Source: Klenkia brasiliensis | Lineage (GTDB): Bacteria; Actinomycetota; Actinomycetes; Mycobacteriales; Geodermatophilaceae | Assembly: GCF_900100695.1 (NCBI RefSeq) | Contig: NZ_FNCF01000003.1 | Span: forward strand, 496,001-560,000 | Length of the DNA stretch: 64,000 nt | Direction of reading: 5' to 3' | Shown here: piece after piece, positions 50,901 to 56,796 of the stretch | How positions within the stretch are numbered: position 1 is the stretch's first letter | Layout of the letters: the number at the start of each line of letters is the position of its first letter | Notes under the pieces: model-generated | What the model was told of the DNA's origin: nothing | Seen by the model: only the letters and a program-made list of their open reading frames with translations | Database searches by the model: none | Program-made: the position numbers and the translations under genes

Positions 50901-51279
50901 CCTGGCCCTGGCCGGCGCCCGGGGCGAGATCGGCGAGGACGCGATGCTCGCCGCGCTCACGGCCTGCGGCCTCGGCCCGCTGCTGGCCGGGCTGCCCGAC
51001 GGTCTGGACACCCCGGTCGGGGCCGGGGGCACGGCGCTGTCCGGCGGGGAGCGCCGGCGGCTGGCGGCGGCCCGGGCGCTGCTGGCCGGCCGGGACGTCG
51101 TCCTGCTCGACGAGCCGACCGCGCACCTGGACCGGCCGACCGCGCAGCGGCTGGTCACCGACCTGCGCACCGCCCTCGCCGGGCGGGTGGTGGTCTGCGT
51201 GACGCACGACGACCGGGTCGCCGGCCCGGACGACACGACCCTCACCCTCGATGCGAGGGTGAGGGTCGCGGCGGGCTGA
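47968..51279 (+). CDS. cydDC: Fused CydDC ABC exporter needed for cytochrome bd assembly
   Basis: This 1103-residue protein joins the CydD and CydC half-transporters. The first half has transmembrane helices (about 15-290), Walker A GPSGSGKST near residue 366, an unusual signature LSPGELQRVA, and Walker B LLLLDEPTAHLD. The second half has TM helices (about 580-840), Walker A GPSGAGKST near 918, signature LSGGERRRLA, and VLLDEPTAHLD. The family exports glutathione/cysteine-type reductants (mycothiol in actinobacteria is an inference) or haem for bd assembly. The linker at residues ~538-558 is encoded by a palindrome with 20-nt arms, and the last codons form another hairpin. Fused cydDC is known in other actinobacteria. 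Confidence 0.93.
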   Translation: MNRGPLAPLDGVPGVTGSVVRAGLVALVQTLGMVGLALGLAHGLAAAVDGRSPLAALALAAAGALVRAGAGAVGARWANRDARRSEDALRDRLLDRLTRSPAAVDAAGGTGPAAVLVTTRLHDLAPALAGYLPAFAQTLVVPPVLLVVLAGTDLLSAVLVALTLPLVPVFMVLVGKYTADRTADAARALDRIAAHVAELVRGLPVLTGLGRAAEQTAALAELGDRHRRTTTATLRLAFLSALVLELIATLSVALVAVTVGLRLVEGHLGLATGLTALLLAPEAFAPLRALGAAYHANADAGQAAAEARAVLAAPDHAPAPGAPADDPRGAAVVVADLAVRHPGRAVPALAPTALVVRPGEVVALTGPSGSGKSTLLAALAGTLPTTAQVTGTTTGLPDRVAVAPQHPRTTADTVADELRLHAGIDDTDPLDAVVAEGLVVDALARVGATDLAGRRCTTLSPGELQRVALARALVRVRRGAALLLLDEPTAHLDEATTARVGAVLADLRGSVTVVLVTHDPALAALADRAVALASPPTPGIGSSTPAHRPAATGGASDTPARAASVETGWPRAALARAVAAGTVTSVAGVALTGLSGWLVLRAAEMPPVLTLLVAIVGVRGFGLLRAIARWAERLAAHDAALRLAAGTRVRVWRALARQGLAADRTPGAALARAVGDVGLLQDLSVRVLTPPAVAAATALLGCGLLALLSPPAAGGVLVVLLLTAAVVAVLHRRVDAEAARTEADLRVRALQEAAAVLEGAVDLRAHGLATTAGSRVQALAAAQRTAAAGAVRAAALAEGAVVAGTGLAAVAAAALGWASGVSGPVLAVLALAPLAFAEPLTAWVGSLQRRGAWDAVRGRLDAVVDAPVAADPAEPVAVPTPVDRLAAAGLGAGWPGGPDVLRDVDLAADRDGWLVVRGPSGAGKSTLLAVLMASLRPRAGRYDLAGVPAGQLTGDDVRSAIAWLPQEAHVFASSIRANLALAGARGEIGEDAMLAALTACGLGPLLAGLPDGLDTPVGAGGTALSGGERRRLAAARALLAGRDVVLLDEPTAHLDRPTAQRLVTDLRTALAGRVVVCVTHDDRVAGPDDTTLTLDARVRVAAG
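49581..49642. repeat. Palindromic element inside cydDC linker
   Basis: The left arm GGGTATCGGAAGCTCCACCC (49581-49600) and the right arm (49623-49642) are perfect 20-nt reverse complements around a 22-nt loop. The frame stays open across it and encodes PGIGSSTPAHRPAATGGASD between the two ABC halves. It looks like an inserted intragenic repeat. Confidence 0.75.
51236..51268. terminator. Hairpin in the last codons of cydDC
   Basis: CGACCCTCACCCTCG (51236-51250) and its exact reverse complement (51254-51268) flank a 3-nt loop, inside the coding sequence 11 nt before the stop. It may work with the hairpin that follows. Confidence 0.5.
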
Positions 51280-51283
51280 GCCA

Positions 51284-51317
51284 CCGGCACCGGGGGGTGG
51301 GGAGCACCCGGTGCCGG
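51284..51317. terminator. Terminator-like hairpin after cydDC
   Basis: CCGGCACCGGG (51284-51294) pairs perfectly with CCCGGTGCCGG (51307-51317) around a 12-nt loop. It lies just past the cydDC stop and 47 nt before the convergent GGDEF-like gene's stop. No U-tract follows. Confidence 0.55.
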
Positions 51318-51363
51318 CGGGGTCTCGCGGACGCCCGGCGGGGTCAGGGCCGGGCGCGCCGGG

Positions 51364-51846
51364 TCAGCGGGTGCCGGCGTAGTGCACGACGGCGTTGGCG
51401 CCGCGGTGCCGGGCGGCGTCCAGGCACAGGACGGCGCGGCGCTCGACCTCGTGGGCGGTCAGCCCGGGCTCGAGGGTGGCGACGCCGGCGCAGGCGATGA
51501 GGCCGGTGACCGCGCCGGTGACCACGCCGGCCATGCGGGCGGCGACGGTGTCGGCGGCGGCCGGGGTGCCCTCGACGAGCACGCCGAACTCGGTGTGGTC
51601 CTCCCGGGCCAGCCAGTCCTCGCCCCGGAGGGCGCCGGCCAGCAGCGCGGTGACGGTGGTGAGCGCGCCGGAGGACAGCGGCCAGCCGGTGTCCTTGCGC
51701 AGCAGGCCGATGACCACCAGCGAGGCGGGGTGCTCAGCGGCGGTGACCAGGCGGTCCTCGATGCGGTGGTGCAGGGCGGTGGGGCCGGGCAGCAGCGCCG
51801 CGTCGAGGGACGCGACCGGGGCCGGCGCGGTGAGCGTGGTGGTCAT
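51364..51846 (-). CDS. Degenerate GGDEF-domain protein
   Basis: This 160-residue protein has the alpha/beta layout of a GGDEF domain: LHHRIEDRLVTAAEHPASLVV split over helix and strand, LAGALRGEDWLAREDHTEFGVLV, then the C-terminal AARHRGANAVVHY. The active loop reads HTEFGV instead of GG(D/E)EF, so it should not make cyclic di-GMP and may only bind nucleotide or act as a partner. Start ATG 51846 gives MTTTLTAPAP; the frame is open further upstream but lacks support. It is convergent with cydDC. Confidence in the family is moderate. Confidence 0.68.
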   Translation of the reverse strand: MTTTLTAPAPVASLDAALLPGPTALHHRIEDRLVTAAEHPASLVVIGLLRKDTGWPLSSGALTTVTALLAGALRGEDWLAREDHTEFGVLVEGTPAAADTVAARMAGVVTGAVTGLIACAGVATLEPGLTAHEVERRAVLCLDAARHRGANAVVHYAGTR

Positions 51847-51950
51847 GCGTGCACCGTCGGCGTCGCCCCCGATCAGGTTGCGCGCAATCGGAACCGGTCC
51901 ACCCGGAAGAGGGGGAATGGTTCTGTCGGAGGTGCGTGCCACGGTGCCGC

Positions 51951-52502
51951 ATGGCATTCACCGGGCACGTGTTCCTGGGCATGAGCGTCGACGGCTACAT
52001 CTCCCGGCCCGACGACGGCCTGGACTTCCTCGACCGCACCGACGGCTCGGGCGAGCCCGGCGACGCCGGGTTCACCGACTTCGTCGGCTCGGTCGACGCC
52101 CTGCTCATGGGCCGGAGCACCTACCGGGTGATCGCCCCCGTGGCGGAGTGGCCCTACCAGGGCAAGCCGGTGCACGTGGTCAGCAGCACCCTCGACCCGG
52201 CCGCCGACCCGCGGATCACCGTGCACCGCTCCCTCGACGACGCCGTCGCCGCGCTCGACGCGGCCGGGTACGCGCGGGTCTACCTCGACGGCGGGTCGAC
52301 GGTGCGCCAGCTGCTGGCCCGCGGCCGGGTGCAGACCCTGTGCCTGTCCCGGGTGCCGGTGCTGGTCGGCGAGGGGTTCAGCCTGTTCGGCCCGCTGCCG
52401 CACGACGTCGACCTGGAGCACGTGTCCACCGAGGTGCTCGGCGGCGGCATGGTGCAGACGACCTACCGGGTGCGGGAATCCTCCCCGGCTGCGACGGCTT
52501 GA
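51951..52502 (+). CDS. Dihydrofolate-reductase-family (RibD C-terminal-like) protein
   Basis: This 183-residue protein begins GHVFLGMSVDGYISRPDDG, the usual first strand and substrate loop of RibD_C-type reductases. LLMGRSTYRVI, VHVVSSTLDP and VYLDGGSTVRQLLA follow as the nucleotide-binding parts. True biosynthetic DHFR is unlikely because the length and motifs match the general reductase group. It is followed 7 nt later by an epimerase-like gene, so cotranscription is likely. A second family member lies at 55505-56047. Confidence 0.88.
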   Translation: MAFTGHVFLGMSVDGYISRPDDGLDFLDRTDGSGEPGDAGFTDFVGSVDALLMGRSTYRVIAPVAEWPYQGKPVHVVSSTLDPAADPRITVHRSLDDAVAALDAAGYARVYLDGGSTVRQLLARGRVQTLCLSRVPVLVGEGFSLFGPLPHDVDLEHVSTEVLGGGMVQTTYRVRESSPAATA

Positions 52503-52509
52503 CGCGGGC

Positions 52510-53376
52510 ATGGACGTCTTCCTCACCGGTGGCACCGGACTCGTCGGCTCCTCCGTGCTCGCGGCCCTGGTGGCCGAGGGCCACACCGTCCGCGCCCTGG
52601 CGCGCAGCGACTCCTCCGCCGCCGCGGTCGAGGCCGCCGGCGCGACGGCCGTGCGCGGCGACCTCACCGACGCCGACCTGCTGGCCCGCGAGGCCACCGC
52701 GGCCGAGGGCATCATCCACACCGCCTCCCCCGGCGACGCCACCAGCGCCGACGTGGACGCCGCGTTCCTGGACGCGGTGCTGGGCGCGATCAGCGGCAGC
52801 GGCAAGCCCTACGTGCACACCGGCGGCGTGTGGGTGCACGGCTCGGGCACCGTCGACGAGGACACCCCGCGCGATGCGCCGGACCTGACCGCGTGGCGCG
52901 AGCCGCTGGACGCCCGGGTCACCTCCGGTGCCGACGGCGTGCGCGGTGTCCTCGTCGAGCCCGGCATCGTCTACGCCGAGCAGGACGGCCAGGTCGCCGG
53001 CATCACGGCGGCCGTGCTCGGCGGCCCGACCGACGACGACGGCGCGGTGCAGCTGCCGGGCAGCGGCGCGCAGCACTGGACGACGGTGCACGCCGCCGAC
53101 CTCGGCCGGCTCTACGTCCTGGCCCTCACCCACGGCGCGGCCGGCAGCACCTACCTGGGTGTCAACGGCGACAACCCCACGGTCGCCGAGATCGCCGAGG
53201 CGGCCGGCGTCCGGGCGGTCGGCACGACCGAGGAGTCCACCCTGGAGCGGCTGGGCGCCTTCGGCGGTGCGCTGCTGCTGGACCAGCAGGCCACCGGCGA
53301 GAAGGCCCGCCGCGAGCTGGGCTGGTCGCCCGCCGAGCCCACCCTCACCGAGCTGCTGGGCCGCCTGCGGGGCTGA
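52510..53376 (+). CDS. NAD-dependent epimerase/dehydratase-like atypical SDR
   Basis: This 288-residue protein has the N-terminal NAD(P) motif FLTGGTGLVGSSVLAAL, then ARSDSSAAAVEAAGATAVRG split over strand 2, GIIHTASPGD and the active-site region PYVHTGGVWVHG. No full YxxxK is obvious, as in many atypical SDRs (SDR family 5-like). ATG 52510 lies 7 nt after the DHFR-like stop. Its end overlaps the convergent permuted-papain gene by 32 nt. The substrate is unknown. Confidence 0.85.
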   Translation: MDVFLTGGTGLVGSSVLAALVAEGHTVRALARSDSSAAAVEAAGATAVRGDLTDADLLAREATAAEGIIHTASPGDATSADVDAAFLDAVLGAISGSGKPYVHTGGVWVHGSGTVDEDTPRDAPDLTAWREPLDARVTSGADGVRGVLVEPGIVYAEQDGQVAGITAAVLGGPTDDDGAVQLPGSGAQHWTTVHAADLGRLYVLALTHGAAGSTYLGVNGDNPTVAEIAEAAGVRAVGTTEESTLERLGAFGGALLLDQQATGEKARRELGWSPAEPTLTELLGRLRG

Positions 53377-54001
53377 ACGGGCCGGTGGCCGGCACGTCGA
53401 CGGCGACCTCGGGGCCCAGCCGGGCATCGACGAGCTCGAGCCGGTCACCGGACCAGAAGCTGCCCGGGTCGTAGGAGTTCAGCGGCCGGTCTTCGGGGAG
53501 CAGGCCCATCGCGGTGTAGGTCGCCGCGACGAGTTCGGCGCAGAAGATGGTCTCGGCGTCGGTGCGCCGGTTCACCAGCCCACTGACCCAGCCCCGGGCC
53601 AGCCGCGCCGTGGTCGGGAAGGGCCGGCCGTCGTGCCGGGCCACCGCCCGCAGCACGGCGTCCTCCATGGCCGGGGTGACCCCGCCGTCGTCGGCCGGGC
53701 CGACCAGCTGGCGCAGCCAGGCGCGCTGGCCGTACTTCTGCCGCCACACCTGCACCGCGTCTCGCAGGTCGTGCAGCTGCACGCCGCGCTGGTGGGTGCC
53801 GGTCCAGGCGTCGGGCAGGGACCTGCCCAGCTCGGCGTGCCAGAGCAGGGGCGGCAGGTCGTCGAGCACCACGGCCATGCCGACGTGGTTGACCGGGGAG
53901 TTGGTGAGCGTCTGGATGGCCCGGTCGGCGACCGAGGCGCCGCGGAACAGCCAGACGTCGCCGGTGCGGGTCAGGTCGACCGCGGCGTCGAGGGTGAGCA
54001 C
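53345..54001 (-). CDS. Permuted papain-fold (YiiX/NlpC-P60-like) hydrolase
   Basis: This 218-residue protein has the hydrolase features of circularly permuted NlpC/P60-like enzymes: His in NSPVNHVGMAVV near residue 39 before Cys in TIFCAELVAATYTAMG near 153. That order is the reverse of ordinary papain-like enzymes. There is no signal peptide. Its GTG start lies 2 nt after the stop of an XRE regulator gene, so the two form an operon. Such enzymes act on lipid or peptide amides. Toxin-like activity held by the XRE protein is a possibility but not shown. Confidence 0.78.
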   Translation of the reverse strand: MLTLDAAVDLTRTGDVWLFRGASVADRAIQTLTNSPVNHVGMAVVLDDLPPLLWHAELGRSLPDAWTGTHQRGVQLHDLRDAVQVWRQKYGQRAWLRQLVGPADDGGVTPAMEDAVLRAVARHDGRPFPTTARLARGWVSGLVNRRTDAETIFCAELVAATYTAMGLLPEDRPLNSYDPGSFWSGDRLELVDARLGPEVAVDVPATGPFSPAGGPAAR

Positions 54002-54003
54002 GG

Positions 54004-54270
54004 TCAGGAGGCCAGCGACGCGCCGGCCGGGGAGGCGACCTGCGCCCAGACCTCGTCGAGGGACAGGTCGAGCTCGGCGGCCACCGCGGCGACGGTGGTG
54101 AAGGCGGGGGTGGCCACCCGACCGGACTCGATCTTGCGCAGCGTCTCCGGGGAGATGCCGGCGGCCAGCGCGGTGTCGAGCAGGGTGCGCCCGCCGCGGG
54201 CCCGGCGCAGCAGCGCGCCCAGCCGCCGGCCGCGCTCGACGTCGTCGGGGGTGAGGGGCAACCGGACCAT
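54004..54270 (-). CDS. XRE-family helix-turn-helix regulator
   Basis: This 88-residue DNA-binding protein has an HTH region LLDTALAAGISPETLRKIESGRV, with a helix-turn-helix centre near residues 33-52 and SLDEVWAQV at the end. It is coupled to the permuted-papain gene (2-nt gap) and divergent from methionine aminopeptidase. The ATG follows TAGTAT (-10) by 7 nt, so it is leaderless. The palindrome TACTAGTA in the shared promoter is a good candidate operator for it. Confidence 0.87.
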   Translation of the reverse strand: MVRLPLTPDDVERGRRLGALLRRARGGRTLLDTALAAGISPETLRKIESGRVATPAFTTVAAVAAELDLSLDEVWAQVASPAGASLAS

Positions 54271-54277
54271 GGGCGGG

Positions 54278-54287
54278 ATACTAGTAC
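54278..54287. promoter_or_regulatory. Overlapping divergent -10 elements on palindrome TACTAGTA
   Basis: On the plus strand TAGTAC (54282-54287) precedes the map ATG 54297 by 9 nt. On the minus strand TAGTAT (54283-54278) precedes the XRE ATG 54270 by 7 nt. The two hexamers overlap inside TACTAGTA (54279-54286), so one protein bound here would block both. Confidence 0.6.
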
Positions 54288-54296
54288 CGGGATAAC

Positions 54297-55082
54297 ATGG
54301 CCGGCGTGATCGAGATCCTCTCCCCCTCCCAGGTCGCCCGCGCCCGGGAGACCGGCGCGCTGGTCGCCGACGTCCTGTACTCGCTCCGCGACCGGGCGAC
54401 CGTGGGCACCAACCTGCTCCAGATCGACGCCTGGGCGAAGGAGATGATCCTCGGCGCCGGGGCGACCTCCTGCTACGTCGACTACGCCCCCTCCTTCGGC
54501 CGCGGTCCTTTCGGCCACTACATCTGCACCTCGGTCAACGACGGCGTCCTGCACGGCCTGCCGCACGACTACGACCTGCGCGACGGCGACCTGCTCAGCC
54601 TCGACCTCGCCGTGGTGCTCGGCGGCGTCGCCGCGGACTCCGCGATCAGCTTCGTGGTCGGCGACTCCCGCCCGGCCGAGAGCGTGCGGCTGATCGAGAC
54701 CACCCAGCGCGCGCTGGCCACCGCCATCGAGACCGCCGGCCCGGGCGTGAAGCTCGGCGACGTGTCGGCCGCGATCGGCGAGGTGCTGCGCGGCGCCGGC
54801 TACTCGGTGAACACCGAGTTCGGCGGCCACGGCATCGGCACGACCATGCACCAGGACCCGCACGTGCCCAACGACGGCCGGGCCGGGCGCGGCATGAAGA
54901 TGCGCCCGGGTCAGCTGTTGGCGCTGGAGCCGTGGGTCATGGCCGACACCGACGAGCTGGTCACCGACGACGACGGCTGGACCCTGCGCAGCGCCACCGG
55001 CTGCCGCACCGCGCACAGCGAGCACACCGTGGCGATCACCGAGGACGGCGTCGAGGTGCTCACCCTCCCCAGCCGCCGCTGA
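54297..55082 (+). CDS. map: Type I methionine aminopeptidase
   Basis: This 261-residue cytoplasmic metallo-peptidase removes N-terminal methionine. The five metal ligands are recognisable: Asp in LSLDLAVVLGG, Asp in GVAADSAISF, His in FGGHGIGTTMHQDPHVPN, Glu in LALEPWVMAD and Glu in HSEHTVAI. The ATG 54297 start is set by the promoter spacing; an in-frame GTG at 54306 is the alternative. It is separate from the usual secY-map-infA cluster, so it is probably a second copy. Confidence 0.95.
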   Translation: MAGVIEILSPSQVARARETGALVADVLYSLRDRATVGTNLLQIDAWAKEMILGAGATSCYVDYAPSFGRGPFGHYICTSVNDGVLHGLPHDYDLRDGDLLSLDLAVVLGGVAADSAISFVVGDSRPAESVRLIETTQRALATAIETAGPGVKLGDVSAAIGEVLRGAGYSVNTEFGGHGIGTTMHQDPHVPNDGRAGRGMKMRPGQLLALEPWVMADTDELVTDDDGWTLRSATGCRTAHSEHTVAITEDGVEVLTLPSRR

Positions 55083-55104
55083 CCCCCGCTGCCCGCCCGG
55101 CCGC

Positions 55105-55110
55105 TACGGT
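55105..55110 (+). promoter_or_regulatory. -10 hexamer TACGGT, leaderless small membrane protein
   Basis: TACGGT ends 7 nt before ATG 55118, giving another leaderless start. Confidence 0.45.
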
Positions 55111-55117
55111 GCCGGGC

Positions 55118-55468
55118 ATGCGTGCGGGGACGGTCGGGAAGCTGCTCGGGCTCGCCGGACTGGCCGGGGTGGCGGCCACCGGGGTGGTGCTGGCCCGGGA
55201 CGAGCGGCAGCGCCGGGCCTACACGGCCGACGACGTCCGGGCCCGCCTGCACGCCCGTGCCGAGGCCGCCGCGGCCGATGACCGGGCCGTCGCGCAGGAC
55301 GAGCCCGGCTCGCCCATGGTCGAGGCCCGCGACGGGATCTCCTTCCTGCCCCGGCCCACCACCCGGCGCGGTCGGCTGGCCCAGCGGGTGCGCCGGCAGC
55401 TGCGCCACCTCCCCCACTGGGCCCAGCCGCGGGACCGCTCGACGCGTGCCCCGTCGAGTGGCAGCTGA
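55118..55468 (+). CDS. Hypothetical single-pass membrane protein
   Basis: This 116-residue protein has one N-terminal hydrophobic segment (LLGLAGLAGVAATGVVLA, residues ~8-25) and a charged cytoplasmic-like tail with AYTADDVRARLHARAEAAA and a basic region RGRLAQRVRRQLRHL. Its stop codon lies within a hairpin that separates it from a convergent DHFR-like gene. The family is not recognised. Confidence 0.68.
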   Translation: MRAGTVGKLLGLAGLAGVAATGVVLARDERQRRAYTADDVRARLHARAEAAAADDRAVAQDEPGSPMVEARDGISFLPRPTTRRGRLAQRVRRQLRHLPHWAQPRDRSTRAPSSGS

Positions 55469-55509
55469 GGGGGTGGGACCGGGGTCCGGGCGCCCGCTGA
55501 GCTGTCAGT
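55457..55509. terminator. Imperfect hairpin carrying stop codons of two convergent genes
   Basis: AGTGGCAGCTGAGGGGG (55457-55473) pairs imperfectly with the arm ending at 55509, around an inner GGACC/GGTCC stem (55476-55487). The TGA stop of the plus-strand gene (55466-55468) and that of the minus-strand gene (55505-55507) both lie in the arms. It resembles the element at 25545-25596. Confidence 0.5.
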
Positions 55510-56047
55510 CGGCGAGCCGGCGGGGGCGGTAGGTCAGCAGCAGGGAGCCGGTCGGTGTGGCCTGCGACCGCACCAGCTCCAGCCGGGTGGCCGGCACGCC
55601 GTCCAGCAGCCGCCTGCCCTTCCCGGCGACGGCGGGTGCCACCACCAGCCGGAGCTCGTCCACCAGGTCCGCGGCCAGCAGCGTCTGCACCAGCGAGATG
55701 CTGGCGTGCACCCCGATGTCCCCGCCGTCGGAGGCGCGCAGCCCGCGCACGAACGAGGCGACGTCGCCCTCGATGGCCACCGCACCCCAGCCGCCGGGCA
55801 GCGGGGTCGAGGTCGCGACGTGCTTGGGCACCGCGTTGATGAACGTGGCGAACGGCTCGACGTCGCTGGTGGGCCAGTAGTGCGCCCACTCGTCGTGGCT
55901 GCGCCGGCCGAGCACGACGTCGGTCTGCGTGCCGATGACCTCGGCCAGGTTCGCGTCCAGGACGTCGTCCCAGGTGTCGATGAACTCGTCGGGCGACTCG
56001 GCGACGCCGTCCAGGGACAGCAGCTCGTAGGCGATGACTCTGCGCAT
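55505..56047 (-). CDS. Dihydrofolate-reductase-family (RibD C-terminal-like) protein 2
   Basis: This 180-residue RibD_C-type reductase begins RRVIAYELLSLDGVAESPDEF and has TDVVLGRRSHDEWAHYWP and GDIGVHASISLVQTLLAADLVDE split over its nucleotide fold. It differs from the member at 51951-52502, so the two are not recent duplicates. ATG 56047 has GGAGG close upstream. An in-frame ATG at 56080 overlaps the eutC stop (TGATG) and would couple the gene to the eut operon, so the start is uncertain. The substrate is unknown. Confidence 0.85.
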   Translation of the reverse strand: MRRVIAYELLSLDGVAESPDEFIDTWDDVLDANLAEVIGTQTDVVLGRRSHDEWAHYWPTSDVEPFATFINAVPKHVATSTPLPGGWGAVAIEGDVASFVRGLRASDGGDIGVHASISLVQTLLAADLVDELRLVVAPAVAGKGRRLLDGVPATRLELVRSQATPTGSLLLTYRPRRLAD

Positions 56048-56079
56048 GCCCTCCAGACGGCGGGCGGGCGCGGAAGTCA

Positions 56080-56796
56080 TCACTCCAGTGCCGGCCCCTC
56101 GTCCTTGAGCACGACGCCCGAGGCGCCGAGCTCGCGCGAGGCCAGCAGCAGGCCGGCGAGGGTCTCGGCGGCCTGCGCGTAGGACAGCCCGTGCGGCGGC
56201 CGGACGTTGGAGATGCAGTTGCGCTCGCTGTCGGCCCGGCCCGTCCGCGGACCCCAGGTCAGGTAGAGCCCCAGGCTGTCCGCCGACGACAGGCCCGGCC
56301 GCTCCCCGATCACGACGACGACGATCCGGGCGCCCAGCGCCTCACCCACCGGGTCGCCGAGCGCCACTCGCGCCTGGGTGGCCACCACCAGCGGGGCCAC
56401 CGACCAGCCGGCCAGCCGCTCCAGCACCGCCGAGACCGTCCCGGCGGCGTGGTCGGCCACCGCGCGCGGCGAGAGCCCGTCGGCGACCACCAGCGCCAGG
56501 TCGTGCTCCCCGCCCGGCAGCCGCGTGCCCTCGGCCAGCTGGCGGCCGAGGTCGGGGCGCTGCAGGTAGGTGGCCCGGTCCGGCGCCGCGGAGGTCACGG
56601 TCAGCACGTCGAGCCCCGTGCCGGCGAGCTCGTCGACGAGGGCGTCGACGTCCAGGGGCGTGTGCACCGCGTCCCGGGCGGCGGCGTGCGCGGCGCGGAA
56701 CTCCAGCAGCCGGTCGGTGGGCAGCCCGTCCCCGGCCCGGCCCAGCGCCACCCGCGCCCGGGTGGCCGAGCGCAGCACGTCGAACGCGTCGCTCAC
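56080..56796 (-). CDS. eutC: Ethanolamine ammonia-lyase small subunit
   Basis: This 238-residue subunit binds adenosylcobalamin together with EutB and converts ethanolamine to acetaldehyde and ammonia. Conserved parts are LLEFRAAHAAARDAVH near residue 32, LVVADGLSPRAV, VVIGERPGLSSADSLGLYLTW and RNCISNVRPPHGL. The GTG start overlaps the eutB stop by 4 nt. No EutA reactivase or microcompartment gene is nearby. Confidence 0.95.
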   Translation of the reverse strand: MSDAFDVLRSATRARVALGRAGDGLPTDRLLEFRAAHAAARDAVHTPLDVDALVDELAGTGLDVLTVTSAAPDRATYLQRPDLGRQLAEGTRLPGGEHDLALVVADGLSPRAVADHAAGTVSAVLERLAGWSVAPLVVATQARVALGDPVGEALGARIVVVVIGERPGLSSADSLGLYLTWGPRTGRADSERNCISNVRPPHGLSYAQAAETLAGLLLASRELGASGVVLKDEGPALE

